DNA of 64,000 nucleotides from Cognatundibacterium rivi. GTDB taxonomy: Bacteria > Pseudomonadota > Gammaproteobacteria > Burkholderiales > Burkholderiaceae_D. Positions 53,584 through 62,568 of this stretch are shown here, piece by piece. Made by a program: the position numbers and the translations under genes. The notes under the pieces were generated by a model that worked only from the letters and a program-made list of their open reading frames with translations, did not search any database and had not been told where the DNA came from. The stretch's first letter is position 1; every line of letters begins with the position of its first letter. The DNA lies in assembly GCF_018139565.1 (NCBI RefSeq), contig NZ_JAGSPK010000002.1, positions 434,001 through 498,000 on the forward strand, given 5' to 3'.

Positions 53584-53975
53584 TTATTTAACTCATATCG
53601 CAAAACGAAGGGAACAGGAAGATGAAACACATTTTCCTGTTCCCTTCGTCGCTATTGAACTCGCATCCCGATACATTTCGCTCGCGTCTTATCTGCTGCA
53701 CCTATGTCAGCCACTACTCTCTTTCTACTCCAACGTGCAGCGCGCATTGTGCGCCTCGAAGTTAATAACATCCTGACTCGCCTGCACACAACGCCGACGC
53801 AAACATGCCCGACTAACGAAAAATTTTTCGCATTCAGAACCCGATCAACCGTTTTCAGGTACAAGCATAGACCACTGCCATCGTCTATGATAAGGTGCGC
53901 AACAAATTTGCTCTGACACCCCGGTAAATCCGGACAGACGAAACCAAGAAAATAAATCGAATAAAAATAAGCAAT
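53584..53975. other. Intergenic region between rhlE and mutS
   Basis: These 392 bases hold one strong inverted repeat at the left end and otherwise nothing that I can assign. A 70-codon open frame (53704-53916) and an antisense frame of 129 codons show no family similarity, no ribosome binding site and no codon pattern like the neighbours. No tRNA-like cloverleaf was found. The mutS promoter should be in the right half. Confidence 0.6.
53606..53648. terminator. Perfect 15-base-pair inverted repeat after rhlE
   Basis: CGAAGGGAACAGGAA (53606-53620) and its exact complement TTCCTGTTCCCTTCG (53634-53648) flank a 13-base loop. Read rightward there is no T-run after the stem; read leftward TTTT follows (AAAA at 53602-53605). 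It may end rhlE transcription as a Rho-independent-like structure or protect its 3' end. Confidence 0.65.
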
Positions 53976-56615
53976 ATGACCGCAAAAGAAACGCAACATA
54001 CCCCGATGATGATGCAATATCTGGGGATCAAAGCTGATCACCCAGACACGCTGCTGTTCTATCGCATGGGCGATTTTTACGAACTTTTTTTTGACGATGC
54101 CGAAAAAGTCTCACGCCTGCTTGGCATCACGCTGACTCAACGCGGAAGTTCCGGGGGGAATCCTATCAAAATGGCAGGCGTGCCATTTCACTCCTTAGAA
54201 CCCTATCTCGCCAAACTGGTGAAAATGGGGGAATCTGCAGCGATTTGCGAGCAAATCGGCGACCCAGCCACCAGTAAGGGCCCAGTGGAGCGCAAGGTCA
54301 TGCGTATCATCACCCCGGGTACACTGACCGATACCGATTTACTGCCTGAAAAATCAGAACGACCACTGCTTTCGCTCTGCCTGTTGCAACACCGGAAAAC
54401 CGTCACTGCAGGGCTGGCATGGCTATCCTTAGCGAGTGGCTCGCTGAAGCTGATGGAATTTTCCACCGACGAAAAATCTTTATTCCAGCGCCTGCAACAA
54501 GAATTAGAACGCATTTCTCCGGCTGAAATTTTACTATCGGCTGGCACCCTTTTGCTGGATGAACACTACGAACAGTTACCGGGAAAATTCTCCGAAGTTC
54601 CAGACTGGCACTTTGATCTCAAGCAAGGGCAAAAAGCCTTACAAGATCAAATGGGCACCACAACGCTGACAGGTTTCGGCGCAGAAAATCTGAGCGCGTC
54701 ACTCGGTGCGTCCGGGGCATTATTGCGATACGCTGAAAATACACAAGGCCGTGGTTTGAAACACGTTAATAGCCTTAGTGTCGAAAGTGAAGATGAGTTC
54801 ATCGGTCTTGATACCGCAACGCGGCGTAATCTGGAACTCACTGAAACTTTACGCGGTCAGGAATCACCAACCCTGTTTTCACTGTTAGACCATTGCCGCA
54901 CCGCGATGGGTTCGCGTTTACTCAGACATTGGCTGCATCACGCGAAACGCGACCAGAGTATCGCAGCGGGTCGACACAGTTCTATCAAAGCCTTAATTCA
55001 GGCGGACTCTACCGATGGGCTGGCCACAACCCTGAATGCGATACCGGATATAGAACGGATTACGACCAGAATAGCGTTGCAGTCGGCACGCCCACGCGAT
55101 TTATCCGCACTCAGGGATGGCCTGCAACATCTGCCTAACCTGCGCAATTACGTCAGCATGTGCATTGCTGATAATCAGACCAGTGTGCTGACAAAGATAT
55201 TGTCCGATTTAGCGACGCCTGTGGATTGTCTTGATTTATTAGAGCGCGGTCTGATGCCTTTACCATCCACCATGGTCAGGGATGGCGGCGTCATCGCGAA
55301 TGGTTTTGATACCGAATTAGACGAATTACGTGCTTTATCTGAAAATGCAGGTCAGTTCCTGGTGCAACTGGAAGCCTCAGAACGGGAACGCACCGGCATT
55401 GCTAATCTGCGCGTCGAATATAACCGGGTACATGGTTTCTACATTGAAGTAACAAATGGTCAGAGCGACAAAGTGCCGGACAACTATCGCCGTCGTCAGA
55501 CGCTGAAAAATGCCGAGCGCTACATCACGCCCGAACTCAAAGCATTCGAAGACAAGGCGCTATCCGCCCAGGAACGTGCCTTAGTGCGCGAAAAAATGTT
55601 GTATGAAAAATTGTTGCAAGAGCTGTTACCCCACATCAGCTCTCTGCAGGCCATCGCACATGCCATTGCTCAACTCGATACGCTGGTCAGTCTCGCCGGA
55701 CACGCAAGCAAAAACAACTGGTGTGCACCTCAACTCGTTAATGAGCCTATTCTGCAAATTAAGCAAGGTCGCCATCCTGTTGTAGAGAATCAGATCGAAC
55801 GCTTTATCGCGAATGACTGCGACCTTTCCGAACAACGGAAACTGTTATTAATTACCGGCCCGAATATGGGCGGTAAATCGACTTTCATGCGGCAGGTTGC
55901 GCTGATCACCCTGCTCGCTTACATCGGTAGCTATGTGCCTGCGAGCTCTGCGGTGATCGGGCCGATTGACCGCATCTTTACTCGCATAGGCGCCGCTGAT
56001 GATCTGGCTGGCGGACGCTCGACGTTCATGGTGGAAATGACGGAATCTGCCGCAATTTTGAACGGCGCGACAGAAAATTCTCTGGTGCTGATGGATGAAG
56101 TCGGGCGTGGCACATCGACATTCGACGGACTTGCTCTTGCCTGGGCAATCTCGAAACATTTAATCCAGGTATCGAAAAGCTACACCTTGTTTGCGACGCA
56201 TTATTTTGAGTTAACTCAATTGCCGGAGCTACACCCAAGTGCTGAGAATGTTCACTTATCTGCAGTCGAGCATAAGGAAAATATCGTCTTTCTGCATGCG
56301 GTACAACCAGGGCCTGCATCACAAAGCTATGGCTTACAAGTTGCGCAATTGGCGGGAATTCCACAAAGCGTTATACGCTCTGCCCGCAAACACCTGACCG
56401 AACTGGAAGCACACTCAATACAATCGACATCACAATTTGATTTATTTTCATCTCCATCTGTTTCAACCGAAACGGAGACAGAGGTCATGGTGATTCCTGC
56501 GGAGCTACAAGAATTACAGGATACGATAGACTCAATTGATCCCGACAGAATGACACCCAGAGAAGCACTTGATGCGCTCTATGAACTGAAATCACTGATC
56601 AGATCAGCCAATTAA
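53976..56615 (+). CDS. mutS: DNA mismatch repair protein MutS
   Basis: This mismatch recognition ATPase has 879 residues (E. coli 853). The N-terminal mismatch-binding domain has [20 protein letters not shown], with the conserved Phe-x-Glu. The connector, lever and clamp domains follow. The ATPase domain has Walker [15 protein letters not shown], the signature [14 protein letters not shown], Walker [17 protein letters not shown] and FATHYFELT. The tail ([14 protein letters not shown]) matches the tetramerisation motif of E. coli MutS. Start ATG at 53976 has no clear ribosome binding site. The stop lies at the foot of a terminator. Confidence 0.96.
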   Translation: MTAKETQHTPMMMQYLGIKADHPDTLLFYRMGDFYELFFDDAEKVSRLLGITLTQRGSSGGNPIKMAGVPFHSLEPYLAKLVKMGESAAICEQIGDPATSKGPVERKVMRIITPGTLTDTDLLPEKSERPLLSLCLLQHRKTVTAGLAWLSLASGSLKLMEFSTDEKSLFQRLQQELERISPAEILLSAGTLLLDEHYEQLPGKFSEVPDWHFDLKQGQKALQDQMGTTTLTGFGAENLSASLGASGALLRYAENTQGRGLKHVNSLSVESEDEFIGLDTATRRNLELTETLRGQESPTLFSLLDHCRTAMGSRLLRHWLHHAKRDQSIAAGRHSSIKALIQADSTDGLATTLNAIPDIERITTRIALQSARPRDLSALRDGLQHLPNLRNYVSMCIADNQTSVLTKILSDLATPVDCLDLLERGLMPLPSTMVRDGGVIANGFDTELDELRALSENAGQFLVQLEASERERTGIANLRVEYNRVHGFYIEVTNGQSDKVPDNYRRRQTLKNAERYITPELKAFEDKALSAQERALVREKMLYEKLLQELLPHISSLQAIAHAIAQLDTLVSLAGHASKNNWCAPQLVNEPILQIKQGRHPVVENQIERFIANDCDLSEQRKLLLITGPNMGGKSTFMRQVALITLLAYIGSYVPASSAVIGPIDRIFTRIGAADDLAGGRSTFMVEMTESAAILNGATENSLVLMDEVGRGTSTFDGLALAWAISKHLIQVSKSYTLFATHYFELTQLPELHPSAENVHLSAVEHKENIVFLHAVQPGPASQSYGLQVAQLAGIPQSVIRSARKHLTELEAHSIQSTSQFDLFSSPSVSTETETEVMVIPAELQELQDTIDSIDPDRMTPREALDALYELKSLIRSAN

Positions 56616-56644
56616 AAAAAACCGCACTCAGGTGCGGTTTTTTT
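56614..56644. terminator. Bidirectional terminator between mutS and slyD
   Basis: An A-run and ACCGCAC (56614-56627), loop TCAG, then GTGCGGT (56632-56638) and T to 56644. The stem continues into the A/T runs, so it serves convergent mutS and slyD. Confidence 0.93.
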
Positions 56645-56684
56645 ATGTGCAAACAGAAAAAACTGTGTCAGCGTGACGCAATGA

Positions 56685-57218
56685 TTAATGTATCTGATGG
56701 CTGCGGTATTCATCCCCCATGCCGTCATCTTCATCGTCATGATGACCATGAGCACCATGAACGTGACCATGAGCCACCTCTTCATCCGAAGCCTCGCGCA
56801 CAGATTCAACTGTCAGGGAAAATCGCAGCGCAATCCCTGCAAGCGGATGATTGCCATCCAGCACAACCTTATCTTCAGCAATATCAGTAACTGTAAAGAT
56901 AAGCGCTTCCTCTTCCTCGGTTTCTTCCGGCATGCCTTCGAATTGCATACCAACCTCCAAAGGTGATGGGAAGCGGTTACGCGGCTCCACTTTGACCAGT
57001 GCAGCATCATAATCGCCGAATGCATCTTCAGGATTTAATTGAATAATAGTGCTGAAACCAGCTTCCTTGCCTTCTAAAGCCTCTTCGATTTTCGGGAAAA
57101 TATTATCGTAGCCGCCGTGCAGGTAAACCATAGGTTCCTGACCTTCCTCGATCAGATTGTCTTGTGCGTCTTTTAATGTATAACGCGCAGTAACAACCGA
57201 ATTTTTGACAATCTTCAT
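56685..57218 (-). CDS. slyD: FKBP-type prolyl isomerase and metallochaperone SlyD
   Basis: A 177-residue cytoplasmic protein. The FKBP domain opens VVTARYTLKDAQDNLIEE with YLHGGYDNIFPKIEEALEGKE, and an IF (insert-in-flap) domain follows. The C-terminus is rich in His and acidic residues (HGHVHGAHGHHDDEDD), a metal-binding tail used in nickel delivery to hydrogenase in E. coli. AAGGA precedes ATG at 57218. Divergent from the ribosomal oxygenase gene. Confidence 0.94.
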   Translation of the reverse strand: MKIVKNSVVTARYTLKDAQDNLIEEGQEPMVYLHGGYDNIFPKIEEALEGKEAGFSTIIQLNPEDAFGDYDAALVKVEPRNRFPSPLEVGMQFEGMPEETEEEEALIFTVTDIAEDKVVLDGNHPLAGIALRFSLTVESVREASDEEVAHGHVHGAHGHHDDEDDGMGDEYRSHQIH

Positions 57219-57261
57219 ACGATATCCTTAAAAAATATATTCATGCACGATTATACCTGTC

Positions 57262-57290
57262 TGGAACAGCGGCGCAGGCAAGCCTATAAT
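57262..57290 (+). promoter_or_regulatory. Promoter of the ribosomal oxygenase gene, likely leaderless
   Basis: TATAAT (57285-57290) is a perfect -10 box. TGGAAC (57262-57267), 17 bases upstream, is a weaker -35. The first base of ATG (57297) is seven bases past the -10 box, where transcription would begin. Confidence 0.6.
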
Positions 57291-57296
57291 GCCGGA

Positions 57297-58430
57297 ATGA
57301 AAAAAACCACCGCCCCCCTCGCCCTGCTGGGCAACATCAGCCCGGAACAATTCCTGCGTGACTACTGGCATAAAAAGCCATTACTTATTCGCCAGGCAAT
57401 CCCCGGTTTTAAAGCATTGCTGACCCCGGAAGAATTATTTGAGCTCGCGTCACAAGAAGATACTGAGTCAAGGTTAATCACCTTCTTTAAGAAACACTGG
57501 GAAATGAAATCGGGCCCGATAAAACAGGTTCCGGTTAAAGAAAAAAAAGACTGGACGCTATTAGTTCAGGGCGTCAATCTGCACAATCAACAAGCCGATG
57601 AGCTGTTGCGACAATTCCGTTTCATACCAGATGCGCGCCTTGATGATCTGATGATCAGCTATGCAGCAGATGGCGGTGGCGTCGGTCCACACTATGATTC
57701 CTACGATGTCTTTTTATTACAAGCGCATGGTCAAAGGTGCTGGAAGATCGGTGCGCAACAAGATTTATCTCTTGTAGAAGGAATGCCGCTCAAAATTCTT
57801 AGCAACTTTAAACCTGAAGAGGAATTTGTTCTCGAACCGGGAGATATGTTGTACTTGCCGCCGCAATATGCGCACGATGGCGTTGCCATTGGCGAATGCA
57901 TGACATATTCGATTGGCTTCCGTGCTCCGGCGTTTCAGGAACTGGGTGAAGCTTTCCTTCACTTTATGTCTGAATCGATAGACTTACCCGGTCGTTATAG
58001 CGACCCGGAATTGAAAGCAACAACAAAACCTGCCGAAATCGGGAACGAATTACTGGAGACAGTGGCAGAACAAATCGCCAAAGTTCAGTTTACCGCTGAC
58101 GATATTACTATTTTTCTGGGCGAATATTTATCCGAACCTAAGCCTTCGGTATTTTTCACGTCTCCGGAAAAACCCTTATCTCCTAAGCGCTTTGAGCAGG
58201 CAGCGCAAAAAAAAGGAATTAAGTTATCGTTAAAGTCATCGATGTTATACAAAGGTAAGCACGTTTTTATAAACGGCGAGTCATTTGCAGTCAGCAAAGA
58301 TGACAAAATCCTTTTAAATAAACTGGCGAATCAGCGTTTCCTTGATGGTGAAGAATTATCTTCCGCGTCAGCAGACGTTATGGAAGCATTTTGCTTGTGG
58401 TATGAAGATGGATGGTTGGAATTACGATAA
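57297..58430 (+). CDS. JmjC/cupin 2-oxoglutarate oxygenase of the RoxA (YcfD) family
   Basis: A 377-residue Fe(II)/2-oxoglutarate oxygenase. E. coli YcfD (RoxA) hydroxylates an arginine of ribosomal protein L16. The N-terminus reads LGNISPEQFLRDYWHKKPLLIRQAIPGF, as in the family. The iron site is the His and Asp of GVGPHYDSYDVFLLQ and the distal His of LPPQYAHDG. A winged-helix-like C-terminal domain follows. I chose ATG at 57297 because the family begins here and a promoter ends just before it. An in-frame ATG at 57243 would need the promoter to lie inside the coding region. Confidence 0.9.
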   Translation: MKKTTAPLALLGNISPEQFLRDYWHKKPLLIRQAIPGFKALLTPEELFELASQEDTESRLITFFKKHWEMKSGPIKQVPVKEKKDWTLLVQGVNLHNQQADELLRQFRFIPDARLDDLMISYAADGGGVGPHYDSYDVFLLQAHGQRCWKIGAQQDLSLVEGMPLKILSNFKPEEEFVLEPGDMLYLPPQYAHDGVAIGECMTYSIGFRAPAFQELGEAFLHFMSESIDLPGRYSDPELKATTKPAEIGNELLETVAEQIAKVQFTADDITIFLGEYLSEPKPSVFFTSPEKPLSPKRFEQAAQKKGIKLSLKSSMLYKGKHVFINGESFAVSKDDKILLNKLANQRFLDGEELSSASADVMEAFCLWYEDGWLELR

Positions 58431-58645
58431 CTGGTCTTTTTCGGCGTTGACTAAAGTCAGAGAATTGAAAATTTCGTCAAAAAATATCACTGAATTTAGT
58501 TCTTTATTGCAAATATTCAGGAAATTAAGTGCAATTCGACAGCAAGACCTATTCCATTGCCGGAAAAATCATTATAATCATGGGTTAGGAAACTTTCGAA
58601 GGTAACGGTTAGTATTTCGGAGCCTTCGGGTAAGCCTATAGAGCG

Positions 58646-58663
58646 ATAATTACCGGTAATTAT
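58646..58663 (+). promoter_or_regulatory. 18-base perfect palindrome upstream of the lipoprotein gene
   Basis: ATAATTACCGGTAATTAT is its own complement, with GCGAT at 58643-58647 and ATCGC at 58666-58670 further out. It lies 51 bases ahead of the ATG. It could be a dimeric regulator site. The remaining 284-base gap after the oxygenase gene is AT-rich; no RNA gene is recognised. Confidence 0.55.
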
Positions 58664-58714
58664 TCATCGCAAAATTTTGATCTCATTTTTGATCTACTTA
58701 TTTGAAAGTAAAAC

Positions 58715-58933
58715 ATGAAAAAATCACTCTTGCTCGTATCCCTGTTAGCAATCGCTTTGGCTGCTTGCGGCAAAAAAGAAGAAGCAGCTCCAGCTCCAGC
58801 AGCAACTGAAGCAGCAGCTCCAGCATCTGCACCAGCAGTAGAAGCTCCAGCAGCAGCTCCAGCTCCAGCAGCAGCATCTGATGCAGCAGCAGCTCCAGCA
58901 GCTTCCGCTACAGCAGCTCCAGCATCTAAGTAA
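58715..58933 (+). CDS. Small Ala/Pro-rich lipoprotein
   Basis: A 72-residue protein. The signal peptide MKKSLLLVSLLAIALAAC ends in a lipobox (LAAC), then GKKEEA and a tail made almost only of Ala, Pro, Ser and Glu. The codons are strongly repetitive (GCAGCTCCAGC-like units). Such a tail looks unfolded and may span from the membrane into the wall or periplasm. The function is unknown. The strong terminator with a TTCG loop, its own promoter region and small size suggest a separate, possibly highly expressed transcript. Confidence 0.88.
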   Translation: MKKSLLLVSLLAIALAACGKKEEAAPAPAATEAAAPASAPAVEAPAAAPAPAAASDAAAAPAASATAAPASK

Positions 58934-58948
58934 TTTTTAATTACTTAT

Positions 58949-58976
58949 AAAGCCGACCTTCGGGTCGGCTTTTTTT
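58949..58976 (+). terminator. Rho-independent terminator after the lipoprotein gene
   Basis: AAAGCCGACC (58949-58958), loop TTCG, GGTCGGCT and six T. The very stable TTCG tetraloop is notable. Confidence 0.95.
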
Positions 58977-59008
58977 ATGTCTGAAACATGTTTTTGCAGA
59001 CATAAAAA

Positions 59009-59039
59009 CAAAAAAGCACAGGGTTTCCTGTGCTTTTTT
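59009..59039 (-). terminator. Terminator of the bamC transcript
   Basis: GCACAGG (59016-59022), loop of four, CCTGTGC (59027-59033), with an A-run left and a T-run right. On the minus strand it follows the bamC stop by about 20 bases. A smaller repeat, ATGTCTG ... CAGACAT, lies at 58977-59003. Confidence 0.92.
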
Positions 59040-59057
59040 ATTGAATAAAGAACAGAA

Positions 59058-60218
59058 TTATTTTAACTGATCATTTAACAACTGCAATATTTTAGTTGCA
59101 ACGGGTGACGAATCAACTTTACCTTCGTTGTTATGCACAGAAATATGGCTGACAGCTCCATTCGATGCGTTCTTTACCAGAATGCGATATTTTTTAGCAT
59201 CGTTTGTTTTATCACTGGAACCGAAAGAGAATAATTTCGAGAAGAAACCTTCGCTTGCACCCTTGGTTTTTGCATCAATATCCTGATCAATATAGCGAAC
59301 AAAATACAGTCCCTGTGAACGATCACGATCTTCCACAGTAAAGCCGACACGATCCAGAGCCAGCCCAACACGGCGCCAGGAACGATCAAATCCCTCATCG
59401 ACCTCAACATAACTTGAGTCACCGGCCTTCAACAGCTGAGCGCGCGGTTTTACATTCACAGCCGGCGCCTTGACAGCCGCCTTGGCGACGTCAGCATCAG
59501 TACCCAAACGTGCCATCAGCCGGGATAAGAACTCTGCTTCCAGATCAGGATCAGCAGGACGGGATGTCCAGGTAGCACTATCTTTTTGTGCGCCAGTCAA
59601 TACTTCCTGCGCGCCACGATGGCTGATGTAAATCTCAACCTCGCCATTCGCTCCGCGCTCCAGTCTGGTACGGAATTTATCGCGCTCACCAGTCGAATAC
59701 AAGGAGTCAATCACCTTACCCAAAGTACTGCGGATAATATCCTGAGGAATTTTGGCGCGATTTTCAGCCCAATCAGTTTCCATCACACCGGCTTCCTGAT
59801 TTTCGACGTTAATCAAGAATCCTGACTCTTGCCAGAAATCTTTAATTTGCGGCCACAGTACTTCAGGAGTCTGACCAACAACCAACCAGCGCTGTGAGCC
59901 GTCACGAACGATTCGCATACCTTTAATCTGCGTTGGCGCAATCGTCGCGGCAACAGAGGAGGCTTTTACACCTTTTTCAAGATTGTAGCCCGATGCAGTT
60001 GCACTGCTTTTATTTGCATCAGGAATAGCAAAGCGATTATCGCGGCGGATCTGAGTCAGATCAGGAGGGACTTCCAGGGACGCGGTTGTTACCTTACCTG
60101 CACTTTTGTAATCAATCTTGTTCGGCTCAATCATATTGCTAATAGAGCTGCAACCAGTCAATCCAACTAACGCTACTGCGCCAATGATCCCATTTTTAGC
60201 AACAAAGCTTTTTGCCAT
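59058..60218 (-). CDS. bamC: Outer membrane assembly lipoprotein BamC (NlpB/DapX)
   Basis: A 386-residue lipoprotein of the BAM complex, which folds beta-barrel proteins into the outer membrane. The signal peptide is MAKSFVAKNGIIGAVALVGL with lipobox LTGC. The unstructured N-terminal stretch includes YKSAGKVTTASLEVPPDLTQI, which in E. coli winds along BamD, followed by two helix-grip domains. ATG at 60218 follows AGGGA; an in-frame TTG nine codons upstream is unlikely. It is longer than E. coli BamC (344). The gene lies 80 bases after dapA on the same strand, the conserved order. Confidence 0.93.
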   Translation of the reverse strand: MAKSFVAKNGIIGAVALVGLTGCSSISNMIEPNKIDYKSAGKVTTASLEVPPDLTQIRRDNRFAIPDANKSSATASGYNLEKGVKASSVAATIAPTQIKGMRIVRDGSQRWLVVGQTPEVLWPQIKDFWQESGFLINVENQEAGVMETDWAENRAKIPQDIIRSTLGKVIDSLYSTGERDKFRTRLERGANGEVEIYISHRGAQEVLTGAQKDSATWTSRPADPDLEAEFLSRLMARLGTDADVAKAAVKAPAVNVKPRAQLLKAGDSSYVEVDEGFDRSWRRVGLALDRVGFTVEDRDRSQGLYFVRYIDQDIDAKTKGASEGFFSKLFSFGSSDKTNDAKKYRILVKNASNGAVSHISVHNNEGKVDSSPVATKILQLLNDQLK

Positions 60219-60298
60219 GTGAAAGTCCCTACTCATTATCGTCAATCAAAAACTACGTGGAGCAAGCGGGGCTGTCACAGACCCGCTCAGAATGGTGC

Positions 60299-61183
60299 TT
60301 ATTGTAATACACCTGACTCGCGCAAAGCTGCCCGAACCACTTCATGATATGGGGCAGCCATCGGAACCAGAGGCAATCTGATGCCAGCAGGAATCAATCC
60401 CATTTCAACCATCGCCCACTTTACTGGCAGTGGGTTAGGTTCAACAAATAACTTATTATGCAGCGGCAGCATACGATTGTTAATTGCAATCGCGCCTTGA
60501 ATGTCGCCTCGCATTGCGGCAGCACACAACTCGCTCATCGCTTTCGGCGCGACGTTGGCCGTCACAGAAATATTGCCCTTACCACCGCAGAACATCAACG
60601 CCATTGCTGTTGGATCATCGCCTGAATACACAGCAAAATCGGACGGCGCCAAACGAATTAAATCGGTTCCGCGGCCAATATTACCAGTTGCATCCTTGAC
60701 GCCGATAATGCCAGGAATTTGTGCCAGTCGCAAAATCGTGTCATTCGACATATCCGCAACCGTACGACCCGGAACGTTATACAAAATCACAGGAATATCA
60801 ACCGACTCGGCGATTTTCTTAAAATGCTGATACATGCCTTCTTGCGTCGGGCGATTGTAGTAAGGCACCACCTGCAACGAGGCGTCAGCACCGATGTCTT
60901 TCGCGAATCGGGTCAGCTCTATCGCTTCCGCGGTCGAATTACCACCAGAACCGGCAATGATAGGAATACGTTTATTCGTATGCTCTACAGCGACACGGAT
61001 CAGTTCACAGTGCTCTTCGACAGAGACCGTCGGCGACTCACCAGTCGTACCGACGATAACGATACCATCGGTGCCTTCAGCAATATGCCAGTCAATCAAT
61101 TTGCGCAGGCATGGCAAATCAAGACTGCCATCCTCATGCATAGGGGTCACAATCGCGACCAGACTACCCTGTATCTTTGTCAT
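60299..61183 (-). CDS. dapA: 4-hydroxy-tetrahydrodipicolinate synthase
   Basis: This class I aldolase of 294 residues condenses pyruvate and aspartate semialdehyde, the first step to lysine and diaminopimelate. It shows [30 protein letters not shown] with the catalytic Tyr, [11 protein letters not shown] with the substrate-binding Arg, and [11 protein letters not shown] with the Schiff-base Lys. The length is that of E. coli DapA (292). bamC follows, probably on the same transcript. Confidence 0.96.
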   Translation of the reverse strand: MTKIQGSLVAIVTPMHEDGSLDLPCLRKLIDWHIAEGTDGIVIVGTTGESPTVSVEEHCELIRVAVEHTNKRIPIIAGSGGNSTAEAIELTRFAKDIGADASLQVVPYYNRPTQEGMYQHFKKIAESVDIPVILYNVPGRTVADMSNDTILRLAQIPGIIGVKDATGNIGRGTDLIRLAPSDFAVYSGDDPTAMALMFCGGKGNISVTANVAPKAMSELCAAAMRGDIQGAIAINNRMLPLHNKLFVEPNPLPVKWAMVEMGLIPAGIRLPLVPMAAPYHEVVRAALRESGVLQ

Positions 61184-61275
61184 GTTAGTGCAAGAAAAAA
61201 GTAAAACCCTGATTGTAGCGGATAGACCGACAGTCGGGGCGCAAATAGATGGAATTAGATTTCATCCTCATTCAA

Positions 61276-61851
61276 CTAAAACGAGAGCTTATCTTCCGGT
61301 GCAGAGCCAACGGCTTTTCTGGCGCATATACGCTGCACCATTGCAGGCTTTGGTTCAGCAATAAAACCTTCTTCGTAGGCAATCACATGCATACACGATT
61401 CTGGGTATGCATTCACTTGCCGCAGCAACTCACCGGCTTGCAAAAGAAAACGTGGGCTCGATGGTTTTCCAAATTGCGCGTTACCAACGGCAAAGGTTTC
61501 ATATATCAGCAGTCCGCCTTGCTGTAAGCTCTCCAGCAAGCGAGGAAACAAAGGGCGGTGCAGATAATTACAAACAACGATTGCCGCAAAACACGCTGGA
61601 GGAAACGGCCAGTCGCACTCTTCTGCATCAGGCTCCAGATCATGCAGAATCGTTTTAGCTCCGCGAGACGCCAGATCAGCAAACGAGCTACCGTCCCTGT
61701 CGAGGCAGGTCACAGCAAATCCCTCAGCCAGTAAAAACCGGGAATTTCTGCCGCCGCCGCAAGCCAGATCAAGAACCTGTCCTGACGGCAGCAACTGGAT
61801 ATGTCTTTGCAACCAAGCTGAAGGCTGGTTCATGATGCGATCAAGGCTCAC
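61276..61851 (-). CDS. Class I SAM-dependent methyltransferase
   Basis: A 191-residue Rossmann-fold methyltransferase. Motif I is VLDLACGGGRNSRFL, then VTCLDRDGSS (motif II acidic residue) and AAIVVCNYLHRPLFPRL (motif IV-like), followed by GGLLIYETFAVGNAQFGKP. It resembles the TehB-like group of small cytosolic enzymes, but the substrate is unknown. GTG at 61851 directly follows the stop of the M50 gene; ATG at 61833 is the alternative and gives the start seen in my memory of homologues. Likely co-transcribed with the M50 and YciO-type genes. Confidence 0.87.
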   Translation of the reverse strand: MSLDRIMNQPSAWLQRHIQLLPSGQVLDLACGGGRNSRFLLAEGFAVTCLDRDGSSFADLASRGAKTILHDLEPDAEECDWPFPPACFAAIVVCNYLHRPLFPRLLESLQQGGLLIYETFAVGNAQFGKPSSPRFLLQAGELLRQVNAYPESCMHVIAYEEGFIAEPKPAMVQRICARKAVGSAPEDKLSF

Positions 61852-62511
61852 TTAACTCAGCAACAAGAGTAAGGGGGTAATCAGTATGCGCAAGATCGCC
61901 TCACCTGCCACCATCAAGGGCAACATCCAGTACTGCAGCATGCGCAGTAACGCCAGGCCCATCACGATGAAAAAGCAATATGGTTCTATTTTGGCGAATT
62001 TATATGCCATCTGATGGGGCAGCAAGCTCAACAAAATCTGCCCCCCTGCCAACGGCGGGATAGGGATCAGATGAAAGGCAAACATCGCCAGATTGGTCCA
62101 AACCCCTGCCTGTGCCATTTGCAAAAAGAAAGACTCTTCAACCTTCATAGACATCAAAATCAATGACAGCAACAGCCACGCAAAACCCATGGCAAAGTTT
62201 GCTGCGGGACCGGACAGTGCGATCCACTTGAGGTTTTTCTTGGGATCACGCAATTGCCCGTAATTAATGGGCATAGGCTTCGCGTAACCGAATAGGAAGG
62301 CACCGTTGGTCCCCAGATACAACACCACAGGAATAACTATTGTACCTAGCGGATCGATATGCACCATGGGGTTAAAACTCAAACGCCCTTGCGCCTGCGC
62401 GGTGGTATCACCAAAGTGACGCGCCATATATCCCCGCGCTGCCTCATAGAGAGTAATCGCAAAAATCACCGGCAAAGCGTAAATCAGTACCGTCTGTATT
62501 AATTCATTCAT
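61852..62511 (-). CDS. M50 (site-2 protease)-like membrane protein lacking the zinc ligands
   Basis: A 219-residue polytopic membrane protein of the short M50 group found next to yciO-like genes in betaproteobacteria. The family has HEAAHGY with two zinc-binding His in TM1; here the same place reads LYEAARGYMARHFGD, so His are Tyr22 and Arg26. The third ligand, Asp of PPLDGGR, is Ala155 in IPIPPLAGGQ. Flanking residues (NPMVHIDPLGT, ALSGPAANF) remain well conserved, so the frame and the family are not in doubt. It is probably not a zinc protease. It may bind substrates without cutting. Neighbours: YciO-type gene 57 bases upstream, methyltransferase immediately downstream. Confidence 0.9.
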   Translation of the reverse strand: MNELIQTVLIYALPVIFAITLYEAARGYMARHFGDTTAQAQGRLSFNPMVHIDPLGTIVIPVVLYLGTNGAFLFGYAKPMPINYGQLRDPKKNLKWIALSGPAANFAMGFAWLLLSLILMSMKVEESFFLQMAQAGVWTNLAMFAFHLIPIPPLAGGQILLSLLPHQMAYKFAKIEPYCFFIVMGLALLRMLQYWMLPLMVAGEAILRILITPLLLLLS

Positions 62512-62568
62512 GGAAGTCTTTTAAATATTCTGTCACTCAGCTTACATCTGCGTTCGCGTGAATGAACA

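Noticed and set aside
53704..53916. 70-codon frame between rhlE and mutS
   Set aside because: No ribosome binding site, no similarity and an amino acid composition unlike a folded protein.
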